Positions 43,270 to 51,924 of a stretch of DNA of 64,000 nt are shown in pieces. Location: NCBI GenBank assembly GCA_947184155.2, contig CAMXCT020000813.1, positions 1-64,000 of the forward strand. Reading direction: 5' to 3'. The DNA comes from Cladocopium goreaui (lineage: Eukaryota > Sar > Dinophyceae > Suessiales > Symbiodiniaceae). Positions within the stretch are counted from its first letter, which is position 1. Every line of letters begins with the position of its first letter. The translations under genes were made by a program, and so were the position numbers. Under the pieces are notes generated by a model that saw only the letters and a program-made list of their open reading frames with translations, was not told the origin of the DNA and did not search any database.

Positions 43270-45040
43270 CATTTGGTTACGGAGTCAATTATTTAGCCAC
43301 TGATAATATCTAACCCAAATGGTCACTCAGTCAACTGATTATACCACTGATGAACATTGGAATTATGCCAGTTAGTCAACCGACTGGCTAGATAGCAACG
43401 AGTATGTACATGTATGATCATGTATGTACACGTTGTACCTTTTGTAGTGGTAACATGTACATTTTCCAGCAAGAACTTGTTTCTTTTGGCAGGTATCCAA
43501 GATTCACCATGATTATAAGCATCAAACTATGTGGTGATATCAGTGATGAATGACTGTTGGTCAATGATGTGTCTTTTTCTACAGAAAATAAACAACTATT
43601 CGTAGGAGCCACATTTTGCAGAAAGCCAACAGTTGGTATTCTGTACTTGTAGGTGGTGTAATAGGGATTCTTACAACCCGCAATGGGTAAAGGCACAGAT
43701 TTGGGTCCTAAGAGTGGTTGATCGCTGTGGGAATCTGTGTCAGCCAACACATAGAAACATCATGACATACATGTAGCTTTCATTATGAAACGCCATCAAA
43801 TCACGGTTAGACTACCAATTGTAATTTATATACAGTATACTAGTTTCCAGAACTTCTTTGAACACTGCTCAGCATGGTTATTGGCTAATTTCCCCTTTTT
43901 TGGCGAAATCTGCATTGTGTTTTGGTGATATCGATATCTTAACATGTCCTCGTCGCAATCTCATTTGTCATTTCCAGCTTTTGGAAATCAAATCGATAGA
44001 TTTGATGAACCAATGTGGGTAGATCCAACGGTTTGTTGGGGGTATAAACTGATGATGATATAACTTTATTTCCATAAAAGGTGGGGCTTATCCTTGGTCT
44101 ATGTTGGTTCAAGTTCACCCTTTATGAAAACTCGGGCTGAATATGTCAACCATAAAGGGAGTTATTTGAGTTTACCAAGCTAGCTATTTACCCACCCTGT
44201 AGGATTCGTGTTTTGTGCACTTTCAAATGGTGGGTAGTACCAGATTGGAGAATGCTGGATCGTGAAAAACAGATAACATATCTGGAATTTCCACTCCTTT
44301 GGATTTGAGCACATGATTTCCAACTATACCAATCTGGCATTGGAAAAGTTGTATTGTGTAGATAAACATTGATAAACTCTGATTCAAACGATGTTCAGAG
44401 CATGCCCATAGCGACAAAAGATGGGTACAACATGGTACAACACACATCGACGATGCACAATTCTTGGTACTCCATGAACTGGAGATGGAAGCGCCCTGGC
44501 AGTCGAAATGTGCAAAACTTTCATCAATTATTGTAGTTGATGAGATAGTAAAAATCATATGGATTCATATATGTATAAAACAATGATAGTATATCTCCAT
44601 GAAAAAATCTATGATTTTTCCATGTAAACGATGTTGTATCCGATCATAGATGCTATAAATTTCTTCGAATTTTGACCAGGCCCTGGTCCCAAGTTGGGAT
44701 TGTCTGTGTAGATGTGTCCCATATCGGGACGGCGCATCATTGCGGGATTCCCATGATGGATACGGGCGCCCGTTATATGGTACCTATACTTAGCTCCATT
44801 TTAGGCTTACTGGTGCGTTTTACGTAGGGAATGGATGGGTTGCTGGGGGTTGCTGGGATGATGACATAACTAGTGATGACGATTATGGATCATTCCCGAA
44901 CATTCCCTGCGTTTAGCACCCGTAAGTAGGATCCTGAAATTCCTAGTGATTATGTGATGGATAAAAAAAAACGCAAAAAACGCAAACCTCTCATCATGGC
45001 TCGCAGGTTAGTGTAGATGCTGCAAGACCCCCATCAGATT
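43270..45040. other. spacer
   Basis: No supported exon. A minus-strand frame at 44223-44558 has no recognised motif. Confidence 0.45.
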
Positions 45041-45043
45041 CCA

Positions 45044-45163
45044 TGATATCATAACGACCTCACTGCGACCGAACCCTGGAATCATGGTTTTCATAAGGGC
45101 AATCATTCCCAAATATCCCAACATTTTTTTTCAGGTTTGTGAATTATTATAAAACTTGCCCTG
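45044..45163. mobile_element. family C, diverged copy
   Basis: Core CATAACGACCTCACTGCGACC and GTGAATTATTATAAAACTTGCCC; left terminal repeat lost. Confidence 0.7.
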
Positions 45164-45595
45164 ATTTTTTCTATCCGATCAACATAAATCCAGAAATTGT
45201 CTCCACATCTCAACGTTGGTTGCACATTGCATTTCTATCGATAATCAACAATAGTTGGAATATTACGGGAAGACTTTCTAGGAAATTCTAGGAATATATT
45301 TGAGCTCTATGAATGGTGAATAATGGTGATCATGATGGTTGTCATGATCATCACAATTAGTCACCATTATACTGTAATTATGATTGTAGTTATAAAAGTT
45401 ATATCCCATGTGGATAACCAGTATAAATACATAGCCCTATTAATGGTCATTAAGAATACTTTATCCCTATGGGGATTTCCAATCCATGGGGGTACCCCAA
45501 TTTTTATCCATTTTAGTGCCAGGGATTTTCCCATGGAAATCAACCATCCAGCGAGCGCGGTACCTCCATTTTCCTTAGGAAACCTCCATATCCAG

Positions 45596-45630
45596 GCCCG
45601 ATCCGTTGCCGGGGTTGGCTCCCCCATCAG
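45596..45630 (+). CDS. weak exon candidate
   Basis: ATCCAG|GCCCGA, reading ARSVAGVGSPIS in a GC-rich island beside a family H arm. Little else supports it. Confidence 0.2.
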
Positions 45631-45702
45631 TTGGCAGAGCTCAGATGGATGTTTGGTGGGCGGTAGAGATCGGATCCATAAAATGGGGATACAACGGGAT
45701 GT

Positions 45703-45810
45703 TACCCTCTGGTAATTTAACAGTTTGCTATTGAAAATGGCCATTTCTAGTGGATTTTCCCATTAAAAATGGTGATTTTCCATAGTTTTTTGTATGTTTA
45801 CCAGAGGGTA
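45703..45810. mobile_element. MITE family A, full copy
   Basis: TACCCTCTGGTAATTTAAC to GTATGTTTACCAGAGGGTA. Confidence 0.9.
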
Positions 45811-45890
45811 ACCGAAAATGAGGAATGAATGGGATACTGATTTGGGTCTCCTTCAATGGATATGGAATATCAGATAAAATGGGGAAAACA

Positions 45891-46011
45891 TGGTAAATTA
45901 TAACGACCTCACTGCGACCTCATTGGAATGATGGTTAGTATGGGAAACAATAGGGAAATCATTCTCAAATGGCCGAACTATTCAGGTGAGTGAACTATTA
46001 TATTTTCCCAG
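45891..46011. mobile_element. inverted-repeat element family C copy
   Basis: TGGTAAATTATAACGACC to ATATTTTCCCAG. Confidence 0.78.
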
Positions 46012-46395
46012 ATTCATAAAATTGGGATACAATGGGATGTTAATAATAGGGTGATCATCAGGAAATCCAGCAACAGTTGGTAGCTGGCGGATCAGATTTT
46101 AGTCCCATTATACAAACAATGTTTCGTAGTGACCAAAAGTCACCCCTGGTGCAGGATTCCGTCCATCCACCTTTTTTTTGACTTGGCACCTTCCTGAGAT
46201 ATAGGAGTTTCATCCGTTTCGAGTTTCATCCTTTGGGTCATGACTTCTTGCACAACACATCCATTCCTTTGGGTATCCCATGGTAAGCCGTTTCTTTTGG
46301 ATGGTGAAGACATGTGAAGACCCAGAATGTGGGACGCTGTGGAGCCAAGGCCATCAAGATGTTTGATGTTTTTTGGAGACCCAGGGACCGGAATC

Positions 46396-46540
46396 CTACA
46401 ATGTGCCCCCCCCCCAGTGATGTGAACGTTGGTTTAGATTCGCCCCAGTATCTAGTTCGTTATTTGCGTACCATAAACCATAGTGAAATTGGAGTTATTT
46501 GCACCAACTTAGCTATCGAACGGGGGCCTCACATTGTAGG
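46396..46540. mobile_element. inverted-repeat element family E, copy 2
   Basis: CTACAATGTGCCCCC to GGGGGCCTCACATTGTAGG, terminal repeats better kept than in copy 1 at 3482. Confidence 0.85.
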
Positions 46541-47090
46541 AACATGAGACAAAAGCACAAACCATCGAGCGCATTGTTGGGGCTAGACAAGGTTAGACAC
46601 CACACTTCAACCCCTTGATGAGGTTTGCACAACATGTTCACCATCCTGTTTTTTTTTTAATGAATGTTCTGTTCTGTCAACCCATTTCCTGCTTTACAAT
46701 CTAATCAAAATCAGTGTTTCAGTATTTTCTTTATGTCAATGTATATCATGTTATCCAATGGTTTGGGTTTTGATCATCGGTGCTTTAGATCCCTCCCCCC
46801 ATAGACACCATAGACCTTGCCGTAAGTCGGGGCTAGGAAGATTAGTACAGGATGGTGCCCCCTCAGTTATTTTGGTTTATAGATGTTGATATTTCCATCT
46901 GAAGAAGATACTTATCAATTATCTTATGAATGTCATACACTATTGCTATTCTATAACGATCTTAGTTATAGCCATGGTTTATAACTATATAACAATAACA
47001 CTATACTTTAAAATATCACACACTTTGCTAACTATAGATGTTTATAGCCCCATCTGAACATACTTATAACCATTGAATCATACACTATAT
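46541..47090. other. spacer upstream of the coiled-coil gene
   Basis: Holds a family E-like left part near 46852 (ACAGGATGGTGCCCCCTC). No exon seen. Confidence 0.5.
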
Positions 47091-47198
47091 CTAGAGTTGG
47101 TGGTTTCAAAGATTTGGATTAACTTTTTTTCATATATGAGATGTCATCCTTCCCAACTGACGAACTCCATTTTTCAAGATGGTTATTGCACCAACCAG
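47091..47198. mobile_element. MITE family B at the 5' end of a gene
   Basis: Degenerate left end AGAGTTGGTGGTTTC and right end GCACCAACCAG. It ends 18 bases before the ATG at 47217. Confidence 0.75.
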
Positions 47199-47216
47199 AC
47201 TTAGGGCACCGCCTCC

Positions 47217-47266
47217 ATGGGCGCGGGCGACAAGTCCGCTGCCTCCAAACAGGACGGTTTCTTTCG
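47217..47266 (+). CDS. coiled-coil gene exon 1
   Basis: ATG GGC GCG start; reads MGAGDKSAASKQDGFF plus two bases of Arg; donor GTGGCA. Confidence 0.55.
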
Positions 47267-49701
47267 GTGGCAGATGCTGTTTCTGTGAAACAACGTGTTT
47301 CGTGTTATATAAGAACGTTCTCATAGGTATATGAGATACATACCCAGATGCGAACCATGGTGCTGGAATATTTACCTACATTTACCCCAAAAATGACCAG
47401 AATGCAGGTAAATCTTCCGCATATGGGATATATTATATGATGTATACATACGTATACATACAGCTATACAATAAATGAATACACGGTTGAACAACAATAT
47501 ATAGGTTGTTTTTGTGAGTTTGTTGATTTTGTTGTTCTTCCGAATCTGTACTTATTTAGTTTGTTTTTGGGTGGGGTATTCTAGGAACATCCAGATGGTT
47601 TCTCATTAAATCCATATATTGGGGATGTAATGGAATATTTGAAAAAAGTGTGTAAATGTCCATAAATTTCCATTATAGGAGCTGGCAATAAGGTAGTATG
47701 ATGGGATAGGATAGTGTTGCAGTCTCGTTCTATTAATTCCGGTGTTTGGTTTATACAATGATAGTGATATTGTTCGTTAATAATGTTATGATAGGGATAT
47801 AATAGAGGGCTGTTTAAATCATTTTAGATCGTTATATTTTCATATAATTGGAATATAATGGGAAATAGTTGTCGTTTGTTTTTTGGAACATTTGAGGAAT
47901 AACATCAAAACACATGGTTATTAGGGGAATTGTCCAAACGCTGCGCATCAAAAATCAATGGGTATATAGCTATAGCAACGCGAGTTGTAGTTAACAAGCC
48001 CAAATTGGGATTTTTCTCGATCAAGTATTTTTACACATTAGCATCCCCATATGCTCCATGTATGGTATATTTACCTACATTTGGGTGATTTTTAGGGCAC
48101 ATGTTGGTAAATATTCCATACATGGAGCATATGGGATCCTTAGCCGAACATTGGACATAGATATCCATCATACCAACGAGGTCAGGTCCAGATCCCAGAA
48201 AAAGCGACCATTTTTTCGAGCCAAAACGGTTCAGGCTGATGCAGAGGTGTGTTTGAAAAGAGAAAAAAATTGGACATTTCCGAGGTCAAAAAGAAAGATC
48301 AGAAACTGGTGACCTGGTGGAATATAATGGAATCTCATTATTTTTACCCTCTGGTAAACGTTTACAGTTTGCTATTGAAAATTGCCATTGAAATAGTGAG
48401 TTTTCCCATTAAACATGGTGATTTTCCATAGTTATGTAAACGTTTACCAGAGGGTACATTTTTGTTTAACCAAATGGTGTTTTTTTGGGGTGGAGATTCT
48501 GCCATCCAGCTACAATCCCAACTTTCACAGGATTCTCGATAGCCAAATCTCAGGTTCAACTCGCCGCTTGTACTTGGCTCAACCAATCCAGGTTTTTCTG
48601 GGCATTATGAACCAGCAAACCATAGATATTTTTTTAAGGATCTCGGGATTTGATGGGATCTATGATGGTTACCCTCTGGCAATCCAACTTTGGACAATTC
48701 CATGCCTGATTTTCCCAAATTTCGACCATTTACTCGGCCTATTTTCCAGCCATGTTTGATTCGGGCAACAAAAACCAGCCATGTTTGCAGGTCCCAGAAA
48801 TTTTCGCCCCAGGCCCATTCCAAGTTGGGAAAAATCATGTCTTTTTTAAAGCCGCTGCTGATTTGTTGTTCCCCAAATTTTGGAGCAACATCTACTATAT
48901 TTCAAGTATTTTCAAGTCATGTTCCAGAAAATCTCGCGAACATCCAAAATTTCAACTTTCAAATCACTGGACTTTCGCATATTTTCGCGAGATTTCTGGA
49001 TGACCAGGCGTCATATGACCCCAAAGTGGCGATACGAAAAAAACACGGCAGGACTTACAACGCTTGGCGGCGGAAGTGGCTCGTTTGGCTCAGGACTGTG
49101 AGCTGCAGGTGAAAAACTAACATGTAGAGCCGTTAGTTTTCTGTTAGTTTTCTGTTTGAACCATTTTGAACCTTTATTGTTTTTTTTTAAAGGATTTTTT
49201 TTGGGCAAGTTGAAACCATTTCTGTTGAAATATCACATTTAAAAACCTGTGGTTTTTGGCAGCCTCATTCGGCTCTTCCGAGGAGAACGAACTTCTTCGT
49301 CAGCGCGTGCTTCAGCAGGAGTCCGACGCTTTGGCGCTCAACATTTATCTTGTGGATTTAACGGTTCATATGTTAATGTTTTTTCAGGAAGATGGAGATC
49401 ATATTCATGAACATATAATATATATATATTATATACTATAATATGTATATATATAGATATCAGCTTCGCATACCTCATAAAATATTGAAGTGTTAAGAAA
49501 TTCACAACATACCTGACTAATATTGTCAGTTTTCACCAAACGCTGAAGATTTTGGCGTTTCTCGATGGCTTTCTCCACCAGGATCGCACAGAGGATCCCA
49601 TTGACACGCCGCCCAATGGTCCTGCGGGACCTGCGACCGTGACCACACCCGTTGCGCCCGTTGCGCCCAACGCCACGGCACCGTGCGGCGGCTCAAAGTG
49701 A
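47217..49701 (+). CDS. small coiled-coil protein, five exons, 112 residues
   Basis: Exons 47217-47266, 48186-48246, 49052-49108, 49283-49333 and 49582-49701 join with matching phases and no internal stop. The protein starts MGAGDKSAASKQDGFF, continues through a basic stretch (RSRSQKKRPFFRAK), then an unbroken heptad region (DLQRLAAEVARLAQDCELQ and ENELLRQRVLQQESDAL), and ends in a Pro/Thr/Val-rich tail with CGGSK before TGA. Basic region followed by leucine-spaced coiled coil recalls bZIP or a structural dimeriser, but the bZIP asparagine-arginine signature is not evident, so no function is assigned. Introns are GT, GT, GT and GC types, all AG|G. TTAG|GGC at 47201-47205 is a possible trans-splice acceptor 12 bases before the ATG. 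A family B MITE lies immediately upstream. Confidence 0.6.
47340..47430. mobile_element. inverted-repeat element family D, copy 2
   Basis: CCCAGATGCGAACCATGG with TTTACCTACATTTACCCC arm, in intron 1 of the coiled-coil gene. Confidence 0.65.
48047..48134. mobile_element. family D-like long hairpin
   Basis: CCATATGCTCCATGTATGG and CCATACATGGAGCATATGG are perfect inverted repeats, followed inward by TATTTACC / GGTAAATA. Also in intron 1. Confidence 0.8.
48186..48246 (+). CDS. coiled-coil gene exon 2
   Basis: GGTCAG|GTCCAG to GCAGAG|GTGTGT; completes Arg, then SRSQKKRPFFRAKTVQADAE. Frame chosen by phase with exons 1 and 3. Confidence 0.5.
48345..48456. mobile_element. MITE family A, full copy
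   Basis: TACCCTCTGGTAAACGTTTAC to AAACGTTTACCAGAGGGTA, in intron 2 of the coiled-coil gene. Confidence 0.92.
48669..48772. mobile_element. family F-like element, diverged
   Basis: TACCCTCTGGCAATCCAAC to AGCCATGTTTGATTCGGG. Confidence 0.5.
49052..49108 (+). CDS. coiled-coil gene exon 3
   Basis: ACGGCAG|GACTTA to CTGCAG|GTGAAA; DLQRLAAEVARLAQDCELQ, leucine-spaced heptads. Confidence 0.65.
49283..49333 (+). CDS. coiled-coil gene exon 4
   Basis: TTCCGAG|GAGAAC to GCTTTG|GCGCTC; ENELLRQRVLQQESDAL. The intron before it is only 174 bp. Confidence 0.6.
49582..49701 (+). CDS. coiled-coil gene exon 5 and stop
   Basis: CCACCAG|GATCGC; DRTEDPIDTPPNGPAG, then repeats of Thr/Val/Ala/Pro and CGGSK, TGA at 49699. 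Confidence 0.65.
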   Translation, partial: DRTEDPIDTPPNGPAGPATVTTPVAPVAPNATAPCGGSK

Positions 49702-50226
49702 CGCCTAAGAGATATGGCGGAGATGGCACATGTCAATGGGTTGATCATGATTTAAGTAAATTTAAGAGTGATTTAATATGATTTCATGATTTTAATCGTG
49801 ATTCAATAGTCATTTAATAGTGACTGAGTATTAGTGGATTATTAATGGCGATATTAATAGTATCATATTGTATATTTTTTTTCTATGTTTTTTTTGATAT
49901 GACAGGTGTCAATGGAGAATCCAATTTCAACAGGCTTCATGGTGGATAAGTCGAGGTACGACTCTACAATGTTTGGGGCTTTCACATCGATGAAGCAACA
50001 AACATCACTGGGGGGTCGCCACCTTGTAAGCGTCATATGCTGAAGTTTTCCCCGAACTTTCGCACACAGCCATAAGTTTTTTCTTAAAAAAACTATGTTT
50101 GACTGTTTGAGGTTCAGCAAGTGTGATATAAATTTAAGCATCATTTTATCAATACCACATTGAACAGGATTTGACAAACGATAAATGTGGTGAACCTCAA
50201 GAAAGAGGCTTAACTTCAAGAGAAGC
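49702..50226. other. spacer
   Basis: AT-rich; a minus-strand frame at 49863-50246 overlaps it but lacks any recognised feature. Confidence 0.45.
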
Positions 50227-50274
50227 ATGAAACAGTGGGAGTTCATGGCGGCTCAGCCTCACTCTTGGGAGTAT
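50227..50274 (+). CDS. candidate first exon of a further gene
   Basis: ATG starts MKQWEFMAAQPHSWEY with a GT donor at 50275. Phase 0 fits the exon at 51465. Start context TTCAAG|AGAAGC could take a spliced leader. Tentative. Confidence 0.3.
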
Positions 50275-50348
50275 GTGGGCATAATTGGGTGACAGTTCCC
50301 CCATGGACACTGTCAAGCGTAAAAACATGTTTTCAAAAAATGGGCAAA

Positions 50349-50466
50349 ACAAGTTCTAGCCTCTGGTAAACTATTATAACTATGGAAAATCAGCATTTTT
50401 CATCGGAAAACTCACTATTTCAATGGCCATTTTCAATAGCAAACTGTAAACGTTTACCAGGCCGGG
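50349..50466. mobile_element. MITE family A, damaged ends
   Basis: GCCTCTGGTAAACTATTAT to AACGTTTACCAGGCCGGGTA. Confidence 0.78.
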
Positions 50467-50502
50467 TACGTTCCAAAAGCTCCAGATTTGCCATGCAGAA
50501 AT

Positions 50503-50617
50503 ACCTGGTAATTTGTTACATAGCGAACTGGAAAACTGGAAAATGGCGTCGAAATAGTGGATTTACCTATTAAAAATGGGTGGATTTTCCATAGTTATGT
50601 TAGTTTACCAGAGGGTA
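50503..50617. mobile_element. MITE family A copy
   Basis: ACCTGGTAATTTGTTAC to GTTAGTTTACCAGAGGGTA, 36 bp after the previous copy. Confidence 0.85.
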
Positions 50618-51406
50618 TAAAGAGAAATATCAAATGGGCTATTGAATCACTATTAAATCTATTAGAAATAGTTGACACGGCTATTGAATGCACTCTCTCA
50701 CTCTTCCCTCTCCGGCAAAGCAATATATATATACCATACCACGTGTCTCGACTGAGCCTGCATCCAGTGAGTGAAGTCGACATCTTGTCGTCCAGCATGC
50801 TGTCCACTGCGAAACAACATCCAATGCAAAAGCCAAAAGACCGTTTTTCCCAACAACTACCCAAAAAACATGTTTCCAGTAAAGGTTTTCACATGTTCTG
50901 AATCCTGGTTCTCAAACCTTTTACGTTGCTCACACGGAGTCAAAACGAAATTTGAAACACAGTATCTTGTTTGATGCCTTTTGACGGTCTTTCTTAGATG
51001 CCCTCCCAAAAAACCTTTCGCTAGTTACCGTATTAGTGTGGTCCTGCTGCGTCCTTCCAAGTTGCTTCAAACATGTTGGCATGCTCGAGGTGCAAGGTCC
51101 AAACTTTCTGGTCGCACAAATTGAGAAACGTATATTGACACGATGCCCTGTGCAATAATACCTCTAGATTATACGATTGGTTTTCTTGCCAAGGAACTAA
51201 CCCTGACTCTTTCTGGCATAGATGCACCAAACAAAATTAAGAATTTTCTGGGGCGGTCCAAAATGATATACAGTAATATGACTGCGCACTTAGCCGATCT
51301 TAGCCGTAGTGACATGTAGTGACTACGGCTCTAAGTTCTAAGGAACTGCATGTCTGACCAGGAGTGTTTCTGCGGCATTCCCAATATGGGCAACACATGC
51401 ATGTCT

Positions 51407-51435
51407 ATAGTTATGTAAACGTTTACCAGAGGGTA
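51407..51435. mobile_element. MITE family A, right-end fragment
   Basis: GTTATGTAAACG then TTTACCAGAGGGTA only. Confidence 0.7.
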
Positions 51436-51464
51436 AATTCCACTAAATCATCCTTTTTTCATAG

Positions 51465-51587
51465 GAGCTGAAGGATTTCCGAAGCGGAGCTGAGGCAAGA
51501 TGGCATGGGATGGGCAGTTTTCATGCCAGCACGGGCGCCTACCGACAGAGACGGGGATCAAGAACGCGGATCAAAAAGAATTCGAAG
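51465..51587 (+). CDS. exon candidate, basic segment
   Basis: TCATAG|GAGCTG to TCGAAG|GTGTGG, 41 codons without stop: ELKDFRSGAEARWHGMGSF then HASTGAYRQRRGSRTRIKK. AG|G acceptor and GT donor. It ends 172 bp before the retrotransposon, which would then sit in the following intron. The product is not recognised. Confidence 0.45.
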
Positions 51588-51604
51588 GTGTGGTAAGTGG
51601 TAAT

Positions 51605-51707
51605 CTGGTTGGTGGTTTGGAACATTTTTTTATATTTCCATATATTGGGAATAATGATCCCAACTGACCAATATTTTTCAGAGGGGTTGGTTGAAACCAC
51701 CAACCAG
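51605..51707. mobile_element. MITE family B copy
   Basis: CTGGTTGGTGGTTTGGAAC to ACCACCAACCAG, flanked by TAAT on both sides. Confidence 0.92.
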
Positions 51708-51754
51708 TAATTCTATATAAGAGTTCTTGTAGTTTGACATGATTTGACTCTTTT

Positions 51755-51759
51755 ACTGT
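51755..51759. repeat. target-site duplication, left
   Basis: ACTGT directly before the element; the same five bases follow it at 60862-60866. Five bases is the usual Copia size. Confidence 0.85.
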
Positions 51760-51841
51760 CTTGTCAGGTTGAAGGGTCAAAACTGTCTTTTTGTACCAAA
51801 ATGCCTTCATGGTCAGATGTATTGCATGCTTATCGCACAGA
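51760..51841 (-). repeat. 3' LTR (82 bp)
   Basis: Exact copy of 60780-60861. The left boundary is set by the ACTGT duplication and the right by the polypurine tract. Confidence 0.9.
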
Positions 51842-51850
51842 CTCCCCCAA
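51842..51850 (-). other. polypurine tract
   Basis: On the minus strand TTGGGGGAG runs directly into the 3' LTR, the expected plus-strand primer position. Confidence 0.8.
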
Positions 51851-51924
51851 TTCACATCTTTGTGAATTTCGTTGGGATAAAAAAAATGGTTGCACATTTT
51901 GTGCTTCATGGCTCAAGGCATTTC

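Noticed and set aside
44223-44558. 111-codon minus frame
   Set aside because: Same reasons; no splice support.
51762-51839. LTR ends set at the inner TGT..ACA (78 bp)
   Set aside because: The duplicated ACTGT, primer site and polypurine tract all fix the ends at the full 82-bp repeat.
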